In this document: positions 1 through 6,141 of the stretch, piece by piece | Layout: every line of letters begins with the position of its first letter | How positions within the stretch are numbered: position 1 is the first letter of the stretch | Assembly: GCA_015179025.1 (NCBI GenBank) | Contig: WHUX01000776.1 | Span: forward strand, 1-11,185 | DNA length: 11,185 nucleotides | Direction: 5' to 3' | Source of the DNA: Terfezia claveryi | Taxonomy: Eukaryota; Ascomycota; Pezizomycetes; Pezizales; Pezizaceae | The notes under the pieces: generated by a model | Seen by the model: the letters and a program-made list of their open reading frames with translations, nothing else | Databases searched by the model: none | Told to the model about the DNA's origin: nothing | Position numbers and translations under genes: made by a program

Positions 1-223
1 TCAGTACCATCTAGTCGAGCAACATCAGAATATACAAGCTACACCGGTAATATTCTTTCTCCAGATCTCCGTGACTCTCCCGAACACCCCCCAAATACAC
101 CAACAGCCAGCCGCTCTTTGGGACTCCTATATAGGACCTAGACAGTGTGCTTAGCTGCCCAACCACGTTGGTAGAGCCGTGTTCATCTCAGGAACACCTC
201 TACTAACTTGGCCCACACTTACA
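1..223 (+). repeat. Right-hand part of an M-family LTR (plus orientation, cut by window edge)
   Basis: This segment is the reverse complement of 4738-4960, the 3' end of the LTR of the minus-strand chromovirus. By hand alignment there are 4 differences in 223 bp (about 98% identity) and no gaps. It ends in CTTACA at 218-223, the terminal inverted repeat matching the TGTAAG that starts that LTR. The remaining ~514 bp of the LTR would lie left of the window. The sequence right after it (CAACGCC...) does not look like a tRNA primer-binding site, which usually starts with TGG. It may therefore be a solo or truncated LTR, or the edge of a second M copy, and not the 5' LTR of the gag-bearing element that follows. 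The ORF that crosses the LTR end has no ATG here (position 179 is GTG). Confidence 0.85.
126..135 (+). promoter_or_regulatory. TATA-box candidate inside the LTR
   Basis: CCTATATAGG is a perfect 10-bp palindrome carrying TATATA at 128-133, about 90 bp before the LTR end. That is a usual place for the LTR core promoter, with RNA starting some 25-35 bp downstream. The matching site in the M 3' LTR (about 4826-4835) reads CTATACAGG on the plus strand, so its TATA core carries one transition. Promoter activity is inferred from sequence only. Confidence 0.4.
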
Positions 224-1051
224 CAACGCCATCCCGCACAACCCCCGCTACGTCCAATTCGACCCCCTCGCACAGGACTAAGCCAACAAGAATATGATGA
301 ATTATTGGCTAGAATTGTTCGTGATAGAGCCACAGAATTCGAATGGCAACGAGCCGAAATTATGAACCTTACAGAAGGTTTAAATGCTCAGGCTAGTTTT
401 CTAAAACAAGCCAAAGAAGCTCATACAATCGTATACAATGGTGCGAAAGCTACTTATGATGATCTAAAGTTACTGCGACAGCAAGTAACTGAAGAAGTAG
501 CTGCCTTAAAAGTACAAACTGATGGGCAAGAAGATGCAGTAAAGAGGCTAACAGTTTCCATTAAGGAAACTTTAGAAATCCAATGGCTTAAGCTGACAAA
601 AAAGCTTAAGGAGGACACAGAGGCGATAATTGATGCAGCCAAGGTGGAGTTCGATGGTATTAAGGCAGATGTTGGCAAGCTGAATGATTGGGCACAGAAA
701 GCGATTAAACAAGAACAGGATGATTGTATTCGCAGTTGTGAGACTAATAAGGAATCGGTAGAAGAACTGTCTCCCCAGATTCAAACTCACAAACGAAAGC
801 TCAAGGACCTACAAGAGCAGCCACTTGGCCAACAACGCCCACAAAAACGAACTCGATCAATTGATGATGATATCGAAGATTTCATCATCCGTGGTACTCG
901 GACAGGTCCAGTACCACCTCCACCACCTCCACCTCCTCTACCTCCAGTCCAGAAAACCCGAGTTTTTTCTGACAAGAAAGAACCCCGAAACCTCCCCCTA
1001 CCTCCGAAGTTCAATGGAACTTCAAGCAAACTCAAGAAATTCCTAATGAAG
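224..1051 (+). pseudogene. gag: Gag N-terminal part of element G (interrupted by element S)
   Basis: The open frame runs from the LTR fragment to 1078, but only codons up to 1051 belong to gag; the last nine come from the inserted element. It begins with a Pro/Arg-rich stretch. A long Lys/Glu/Gln-rich segment follows (about 285-800), which reads as an alpha-helical coiled coil. Next comes a run of eight prolines near 910-935. It ends at 1008-1051 with PPKFNGT...LKKFLM, the start of the Retrotrans_gag capsid domain. There is no in-frame ATG before 362; the upstream 179 start is GTG inside the LTR. Either translation began at 362 or the true N-terminus was lost. Gag would form the particle shell in the cytoplasm. 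The capsid domain resumes at 2832 in matching phase once S and one target duplication are removed. Confidence 0.75.
1047..1051. repeat. Target-site duplication of element S, left copy (TGAAG)
   Basis: TGAAG directly precedes the first base of the left LTR (TGTAAAG at 1052). It matches exactly the five bases after the right LTR (2827-2831). Five-base duplications are usual for LTR-retrotransposon integrases. Confidence 0.93.
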
Positions 1052-1087
1052 TGTAAAGTAAGGCGGCGTGCTTCATAACCAACTCTC

Positions 1088-1671
1088 TACTGCCAGGCGG
1101 CAGTACTAGAGTTTACTACAGCAAACTATAGGTGCACGGAACCTATAGCTTCTGTTTAAGTATATCTTGCTGTATATATTCTATTGTCGCTCTAGTTGTA
1201 AAAGATAGGCCCGACCAGCCTATTACTTGTTATTGGAACATAGAGGGAGGCGGGCCCATAAAGGGCCCAGAATTAATAGCTCAATACTGTTATTATTTCT
1301 ACTATTCTGTTTCCGTTTCTATCACTGGCTGGAACTGACTTCAACCCTCCTTCAACAAAGGGGAATTCAGGGGACTATATACTGTCCACAGTGGGGCAGT
1401 GCTGGGGCAGTGCTGGGGCAGTGCGCCATCATCTGACCCATTACATGATTTGAAATCAACATGATAGAAACTGCCAGAAACTACTAGGAAATAGAACTAC
1501 AAGTATCGCGTGACCCTTCCAATGGTCACGCTCATTACTATAATGAAATACATGAGTTACTATACCTTTATTATCATCTGCCGGCCGACGCTAGCGGCCT
1601 GATAATATCTTATTCCACTAGGTTAAAAGTTGGTATGTAACGGGAGTTACATTTCATTGGAAAATGGAATG
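1088..1671. other. Chain of perfect or near-perfect hairpins in the S LTR
   Basis: I can pair these segments by eye. 1088-1094 with 1099-1105 (TACTGCC, 4-nt loop). 1126-1133 with 1141-1148 (CTATAGGT, 7-nt loop). 1252-1257 with 1263-1268 (GGGCCC, 5-nt loop). 1508-1515 with 1524-1531 (GCGTGACC, 8-nt loop). 1570-1576 plus 1583-1587 with 1595-1606 (bulged stem). 1635-1641 with 1646-1652 (ATGTAAC, 4-nt loop). 1650-1658 with 1663-1671 (one mismatch). All recur in the right LTR at +1142. Substitutions between copies fall mostly in loops (TACTGCC stem) or turn a C-G pair into a U-G wobble (1641/2783). No function is known to me. Confidence 0.6.
1392..1424 (+). repeat. Three tandem copies of an 11-bp unit in the left LTR
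   Basis: TGGGGCAGTGC occurs three times head to tail with no spacer (1392-1402, 1403-1413, 1414-1424). The array lies about 15 bp after a TATA-like ACTATATACT. It could be a protein-binding array in the LTR promoter or a replication-slippage product. Confidence 0.85.
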
Positions 1672-1684
1672 TGACTTCCTTACA

Positions 1685-1694
1685 TGGCTCCCTC
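1685..1694 (+). promoter_or_regulatory. Possible primer-binding site of element S
   Basis: TGGCTCCCTC directly abuts the left LTR. Primer-binding sites typically start with TGG, pairing with the CCA end of a tRNA. I cannot name the tRNA whose 3' end would read GAGGGAGCCA, so this is a candidate only. Confidence 0.35.
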
Positions 1695-1910
1695 AAAAAA
1701 GAGAGTCCCACTCTTAAATATTAATGTTTTACCTTGTCGCAAGGTGTTGTTTATAAATATATGTTGTTATACTGATAAGATTTGTTGATACCACACAATA
1801 ATAAATAACTGTTCGGTCAGGCCTCTAACCTTTCCAACACAAGTTATTAAGTTTGTCGTACATTACCAGAAAATGTGGGACCTTACAATTGAGTAACCAA
1901 TTCAATTGTA

Positions 1911-1961
1911 CTGACTTTGGTGAAGAGAAACTAAGTCTGACTTTGGCAAGAGGAACCAAGT
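1911..1961. repeat. Imperfect tandem duplication in the S internal region
   Basis: Two adjacent units of 26 and 25 bp (1911-1936, 1937-1961) both begin CTGACTTTGG and end AAGT with a few differences. They look like an old local duplication. Confidence 0.7.
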
Positions 1962-2193
1962 CTTTAAATATGTATCTAAATCTTGAAGTATAAGTTGTAT
2001 ACTTAATAACTTCCTATTGACAAGTACTTTTTATTGTAACCTTTAGCTATTATAATAAACTCTTTGTCTCGAGTTTAGTTATAATACTTCATACTATTGT
2101 AATAGAGGTAGATACGTCTATTACTTTTCATAGAAGCTTGCTATTGTTACCACTTGAGACTTAAATAATAAAGTACTATGTTCTATTAAAAAA

Positions 2194-2826
2194 TATAAAG
2201 TAAGGCGGCGTGCTTCATAACCAACTCTCTACTGCCGGGTGGCAGTACTAGAGTTTACTACAGCAAACTATAGGTGCACGGAACCTATAGCTTCTGTTTA
2301 AGTATATCTTACTGTATATATTCTATTGTCGCTCTAGTTGTAAAAGATAGGCCCGACCGGTCTATTACTTGTTATTGGAACATAGAGGGAGGCGGGCCCA
2401 TAAAGGGCCCAGAATTAATAGCTCAATACTGTTATTATTTCTACTATACTGTTTCCATTTCTATTACTGGCTTGAACTGACTTCAACCCTCCTCCAACAA
2501 AGGGGAATTCAGGGGACTATATACTGTCCACAGTGGGGCAGTGCTAGGGCAGTGCTGGGGCAGTGCGCCATCATCTGACCCATTACATGATTTGAAATCA
2601 ACATGATAGAAACTGCCAGAAACTACTAGGAAATAGAACTACAAGTATCGCGTGACCCTTCCAATGGTCACGCTCATTACTATAATGAAATACATGAGTT
2701 ACTATACCTTTATTATCATCTGCCGGCCGACGCTGGCGGCCTGATAATATCTTATTCCACTAGGTTAAAAGTTGGTATGTAATGGGAGTTACATTTCATT
2801 GGAAAATGGAATGTGACTTCCTTACA
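2194..2826. repeat. Right LTR of element S (633 bp)
   Basis: It is the direct repeat of 1052-1684 at an offset of +1142. It starts TATAAAG where the left copy has TGTAAAG, so the conserved TG dinucleotide is mutated to TA. It ends CCTTACA. There are 14 substitutions (12 transitions) and no indels. The 11-bp array is at 2534-2566, with the middle unit changed (TAGGGCAGTGC). Confidence 0.92.
2534..2566 (+). repeat. Three tandem copies of the 11-bp unit in the right LTR
   Basis: Same array as in the left LTR, here with one G-to-A change in the second unit (2545-2555). Confidence 0.85.
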
Positions 2827-2831
2827 TGAAG
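2827..2831. repeat. Target-site duplication of element S, right copy (TGAAG)
   Basis: Exact match to 1047-1051. The gag frame continues at 2832 with GTA GAC CAC, in phase with the AAG codon ending at 1051. Confidence 0.93.
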
Positions 2832-4034
2832 GTAGACCACACCTTTGAACGTATGCCGCTAACATACTCTACTCATAGCGAAAAAATCCTGTTTGTAGCG
2901 GATCTACTTACAGGAGGGTGCGACAACTTGGTATTACGCAAACCAACACAAGTGTACACCAGATGCCAACTCCGGATGGGTTGAATGGGACACGTTTAAC
3001 GTCTTTAAACGTGAATTCATAAACGCACACCAGAACTAGCATGAGAAGCGGGATGCAAAGGTCTCCCTTCAAAAGGAGTTCTAGAAAAAAGGTGAGTTGA
3101 GGAAAGATTTCATCGCTCATGTCAGGGTTCACCAGTTGGTAGCCGAACTACCATGGGAACAGCTCTGGGAGCACCTAATTAGTGCTATTCAGCCTGAGAC
3201 TCGAGCCCATATAGTCCGAGTCAGTACTGACAAAGACATTCTCGATAAAGTGCCAGCAAGTATAGAAATGTGCTTTCAGGCAATTGCTAATGCCGGGTCT
3301 CAGGTTGAGTATGAGAAGGTTAGGGAGGCACATGCACAGAGCCAGTTCCGTCAAAAAGAACAGGCCGCTGGTGCGAAAAAGGAGGTACCCAACACTCCCA
3401 AGACTGCCGAAAAGAAGTCCGAAAACCTTAAGGACCGAATCACAAAGCCAAAGCAAAAGGCAAAAACCAAGCCTGATGCTAAGGCTAAATCCAAATCCGA
3501 TACCTCTTCCAAAAAAGCCAAAAAGCCTGGCCAAGATAGCGTTACGTATGCTATGAGACAGGCTCGGAAGAAGGATGGACAGTGCATCAAGTGTGAAGAC
3601 AAAACTCACATGATGGGTGACTGTTCAATTGGTTGGAAGGTTACAGATGAGACAAAGGCAAAGGGAAAGGGTAATAAGGGAAAAGAGGAGGCAAAGAAAG
3701 TGGCCACAGTGTCTGCAGGAGCGGCTGTAGTAGCGCCACTTGAGGTTCAGTATGGGCATATTGTTAGTGAGGATGAGTTGGATTATAGGGAAAATTCGGA
3801 CTGTTTGAGATGCGGGCTATCTAGTACGTCGGGTCGGATAGTCTCGCAGGATTGGTTTTCTATTTGTGTTATAAGGAATGGCATCTCTGTTGGCAGTTGG
3901 AAGGAGGAACATGAAGGGGAACCGATGGATATTGACCCTATTTTGATTAGTTCTGTTTCTCGCAATTTGTCTTCTTCTGTTATTTCTTCTCTTTCTTTAT
4001 CAAATAAAAACACAAAAAAAGGACAAAAAGAAAA
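2832..4034 (+). pseudogene. gag: Gag C-terminal part of element G: capsid remainder and CCHC zinc knuckle
   Basis: This continues the capsid domain interrupted at 1051. From 2832 the frame gives a typical gag stretch (VDHTFERMP, then EKILFVADLLTG) up to a TGA at 2982. The homologous frame then shifts by one (WVEWDTF from 2977; later KREF) and meets TAG stops at 3037 and 3082. From 3097 it is open for about 930 bp. That part holds the end of capsid, a very Lys-rich basic tract (3385-3540), and a zinc knuckle CIKC-EDKT-H-MMGD-C at 3583-3624 (C-x2-C-x4-H-x4-C), which in Gag binds the RNA genome. A frameshift near 4010-4034, in A-rich runs, moves the frame to the protease. The frame open to 4113 therefore ends in about 30 spurious residues. 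The start at 3097 is TTG, not a real initiator. Confidence 0.8.
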
Positions 4035-4737
4035 GCTGATGATGAGGTGGCTCCTCATATTGGCGCACTCGAAAAAAGACTACGAAAGGTGGCGGTGCCG
4101 GATATTTCATTAGATGGAATTAAGGATCTCTCTTTGGCAGGAAAATTGGGTGCGAAGGAATTGAAGTATGAAGGACTGAAATTTCTTATTTCTGTTAAGT
4201 TATCTTAGATGTACGGTAGAAATAAACGCGAAATTTCCATTAATGCTTTGGTTGATACTAGTGCAGAAGCCACGATTTTTGATTGTTCTTTCATTGAACA
4301 GATGATGCTGCCTTGAGTGAATAGGGAGAAAAGACTGAGATTAGAGAGCGCCGATGGCTCGATTCTCAAAAGGTCTGGCACTGTGCAGGTTCAGAACCTG
4401 TAGATGGAGGTCCCAGATGTAAGATCGTGATGAAACAAAACTCTTGACCTGGTAACTGAGGTTGCGTGCCTCGAACTAGGTCTTCCACTCATTTTGGGGA
4501 TGGATTGGATTAAATCCAATTGTGATAAGCTACGGGTCACTACTCCTTATGGACTCGAGCTAAAAAGAGCGTTGGAAATAGAGGAGGTTACTGATTTCGC
4601 TGACTTTGACGAAGTACTTGCAGAGACTCAATATGTCGGATTAATTGAAATAGGGGAATGAGATTATCAGAAGTTCACTAATGGAGACGTTCGCAAGGTT
4701 ATGAAAATAATAGCGACTGAAAATATCTATGAACTTG
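4035..4737 (+). pseudogene. Degenerate retropepsin-like protease of element G, truncated by element M
   Basis: A frame from 4035 (codons ADDEVAPH...) runs with protein-like content to the last base before the M LTR. The aspartyl-protease active site is at about 4248-4268, reading LVDTSAEA; families normally have D-S/T-G-A, so the glycine has become serine (GGT to AGT would be one transition). The downstream LILGMDWI at about 4488-4510 is the typical ILG motif. In-frame stops at 4206 (TAG), 4314 (TGA), 4401 (TAG), 4428 and 4431 (TGA TGA) and 4659 (TGA) make it dead. After the ILG motif there is an acidic linker of the kind that leads to RT. RT itself never begins, because the M LTR starts at 4738. 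Confidence 0.75.
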
Positions 4738-5474
4738 TGTAAGTGTGGGCCAAGTTAGTAGAGGTGTTCCTGAGATGAACACGGCTCTACCAATGTGGTT
4801 GGGCAGCTAAGCACACTGTCTAGGTCCTATACAGGAGTCCCAAAGAGCGGCTGGCTGTTGGTGTATTTGGGGGATGTTCGGGAGAGTCACGGAGATCTGG
4901 AGAAAGAATATTACCGGTGTAGCTTGTATATTCTGATGTTGCTCTACTAGATGGTACTGAAAGAGATCATGTCCTATCTAGAGGCCGCGGAAATAAGGTC
5001 TTTAATAGACACTAGATTTCTAAGGCTATGAATCTAAACGAACTCATATAAGGACAATCATCAAGACTCATTATGATACCTGATCATAATGGATACAAGA
5101 TGGCTCATTCTAGATACATTCTGTATCATAGATGACGCCAGAGAAAGTAATAGAAACAAGGCTGACAATCGAATAGAGAATAAGACATGACATCAGTTGC
5201 CGAACAAGATAGGTAACTGGAACAGGAGAAAGTGGTTAGCTTGCTGACCACATAAAACATGTCAGTAATGAGTCATCGATAAAGGAAAGAGATAACGTGC
5301 TAAAGAAAGACAACACTAATATATGAGTAATCCATATACTAATTCAACTGAGGGAAATACCTAAACAAGTAATATGCGTCCTAACATTAGATAAAGAAAA
5401 TCCTAAAAATAGCCAAAGAGATTCCAACGTTCAAACAAGACTTATAGTAAGGAGAAAAACAAGTATTCCTTACA
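4738..5474 (-). repeat. 3' LTR of element M (737 bp)
   Basis: On the minus strand it starts TGTAAGGAATAC at 5474, right after a polypurine tract, and ends CACTTACA at 4738. The tips TGTAAG/CTTACA form a 6-bp inverted repeat. The last 223 bp are nearly identical to the reverse complement of 1-223, which independently supports the 4738 boundary. The U3 side is AT-rich and includes hairpins at 5069-5091 and 5113-5127. The TATA palindrome seen in the other copy is mutated here (near 4826-4835). Confidence 0.88.
5069..5091. other. Perfect 9-bp-stem hairpin in the M LTR U3
   Basis: CATTATGAT (5069-5077) pairs with ATCATAATG (5083-5091) around a 5-nt loop. A second, smaller hairpin (GATACA/TGTATC, 3-nt loop) follows at 5113-5127. 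These could be binding palindromes for a regulator; no role is known. Confidence 0.5.
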
Positions 5475-5487
5475 TCCTTCCCTTCTT
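5475..5487 (-). promoter_or_regulatory. Polypurine tract of element M
   Basis: The minus strand reads AAGAAGGGAAGGA directly before the LTR start TGTAAGG. This is the expected position of the RNase H-resistant primer for second-strand synthesis. The 87 bp between it and the chromodomain stop (5488-5574) are untranslated, and I see nothing else there. Confidence 0.85.
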
Positions 5488-5574
5488 AAGAAAATACTTT
5501 ACTAGAAAATAGGCCACAGAATTAATAGGAGAAAAAAATATCGAAAATATCAAACCTAAATGAAACTAAAGAAA

Positions 5575-6141
5575 TTATTGCTTGTTCCCACGCCTATACC
5601 TACGCTTCTTAATCTGCTTACCCGCAAATGACAAGTTTTCCCAATACTTTTGCACTGCATCAGCTGGGATATTGTCTGCCGATTCCCAAGTATTATCCTT
5701 ATTTCCCCAACCTTGCCACTTGATGAAGTACAAAGTTCTACCATTCTTTTTGACAACGTGTTTGATAATACGTTCAAACTCATACATTGGGCCTAGAACA
5801 TCCCGTTCGACAGGACCTGGCTTCGGCAAGGCCCTTGCTGGGAAGGTGTTATCAGGGTTAACATGCCATGGTGCAAGGAGAGAAGTATGGACTTTGATAT
5901 GTCTAGAGGGGGCAAGAGAGGTTTCGATAGTATAGTTGTCGATGTCTGGATAGATGGCGAGGATCTTGTAGGGACCGAGGAAGATAGGTTCCAACTTAGA
6001 GTACTGAGATTCTCTACTGAATGCAGAATGATGAATTTTGACAAGATCACCGATCTTATACTCAGGACTAGCTCTTCTCTTTTTGTTAGCTTGCCTAGTC
6101 ATCTCAACTCGACTAGTATTCATCTTTTCCTGCACAGCAGA
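5575..6141 (-). CDS. Integrase C-terminal GPY/F module plus chromodomain of element M (split from integrase by TAG)
   Basis: This is the C-terminal end of the polyprotein. Counting from 6135, the integrase GPY/F module (YKIGDLVKIHHSAF, then FLGPYKIL with GPY at about residues 54-56, near 5968-5976) is followed by a chromodomain at residues 118-165 (5641-5784). The chromodomain shows all three aromatic-cage positions (Y118, W140, W143) and the core IKWQGW...NTWE. Chromodomains in Ty3/gypsy integrases bind methylated histone H3 and direct insertion to heterochromatin; with the cage intact, methyl-lysine binding is plausible. A basic Lys/Arg tail precedes TAA at 5575. The frame is the same as the integrase upstream, separated only by the TAG at 6142-6144. 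There is no ATG at 6135 (it is GTG), so this piece was not a separate gene. Confidence 0.85.
   Translation of the reverse strand, partial: SAVQEKMNTSRVEMTRQANKKRRASPEYKIGDLVKIHHSAFSRESQYSKLEPIFLGPYKILAIYPDIDNYTIETSLAPSRHIKVHTSLLAPWHVNPDNTFPARALPKPGPVERDVLGPMYEFERIIKHVVKKNGRTLYFIKWQGWGNKDNTWESADNIPADAVQKYWENLSFAGKQIKKRRYRRGNKQ

Larger units (their letters stand above)
1052..1684. repeat. Left LTR of element S (633 bp)
   Basis: It starts TGTAAAG and ends CCTTACA, giving 5-bp inverted tips TGTAA/TTACA. It contains TATA-like stretches near 1162-1168 and 1374-1380, three tandem copies of an 11-bp unit at 1392-1424, and a chain of strong hairpins listed separately. The short frames at 1132-1338 and 1227-1436 recur in both LTR copies only because the LTR is duplicated. 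They show no protein-like pattern. Confidence 0.92.
1685..2193. other. Internal region of element S, non-coding
   Basis: These 509 bp are AT-rich with stops in all frames and no recognisable gag or pol fragment. It holds one imperfect tandem repeat (1911-1961) and an A-run just before the right LTR (about 2188-2193) that could act as a weak purine tract. I see no hammerhead ribozyme core. Confidence 0.75.
1052..2826. mobile_element. Element S: complete 1775-bp non-autonomous LTR retrotransposon inserted in gag
   Basis: Two 633-bp direct repeats (1052-1684 and 2194-2826) flank a 509-bp internal region with no convincing ORF. The left LTR starts TGTAAAG and the right one ends CCTTACA. The flanks carry a perfect TGAAG duplication. 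By hand alignment the LTRs differ at 14 of 633 positions (about 98% identity), with no indels. This is the architecture of TRIM/SMART-like elements, which borrow proteins from autonomous relatives, although both LTR and total length are larger than classic TRIMs. Orientation is uncertain. A TGG-starting primer-site candidate after the left LTR favours plus. On the minus strand the LTR begins TGTAAGGAA, the same nine bases that start the M LTR. A helper of the M type is possible but unproven. Confidence 0.9.
224..4737 (+). mobile_element. Element G: decayed 5' half (gag-PR) of a Ty3/gypsy-type retrotransposon
   Basis: A gag with a capsid-like KFNGT motif and a CCHC knuckle is followed by a pepsin-like protease, all on the plus strand. 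This is the 5' half of a Ty3/gypsy-type element. It is split by element S (1052-2826) and cut off at 4738 by the LTR of element M, just where the linker to the reverse transcriptase should begin. Its own RT, RNase H, integrase and 3' LTR are absent and could lie beyond the right edge, past M. The coding frame is damaged by at least two frameshifts and about eight in-frame stops. Its gag differs from that of M (different linkers, K-rich tract, different knuckle), so it appears to be a different family. Confidence 0.8.

Noticed and set aside
1132..1436. Small proteins repeated at 1132-1338/2274-2480 and 1227-1436/2369-2578
   Set aside because: They recur only because they lie in the two LTRs. 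Two frames overlap, neither starts with a good context, and hairpin sequences dominate them.
1424..1610. A hammerhead ribozyme, which would make element S a retrozyme
   Set aside because: The closest match (CTGACCC...GAAATC near 1434-1456, and CTGATAA near 1599) lacks the required CTGANGA core. I found no CTGANGA on either strand within S.
2908..3132. Minus-strand 74-residue frame at 2908-3132
   Set aside because: It lies opposite the damaged gag capsid region, which is explained by the plus-strand homologous frames.
3175..3609. Minus-strand frames opposite the G gag (3175-3609, 3351-3602, 3783-4058), Leu/Phe-rich and membrane-like
   Set aside because: They are antisense shadows of the Lys-rich gag; AAG/AAA codons read backwards as Leu/Phe.
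4035..4045. A CTGATGA hit in the G gag-protease junction, as a ribozyme or C/D-box signal
   Set aside because: It is part of a coding stretch (Ala-Asp-Asp-Glu codons) and no pairing arms or GAAA partner are nearby.
1..4960. A DNA transposon or Polinton-like element with long terminal inverted repeats
   Set aside because: The inverted arms end in TGTAAG/CTTACA, one of them extends to a full LTR with a polypurine tract, and the interior codes gag and protease with no transposase, polymerase B or capsid genes.
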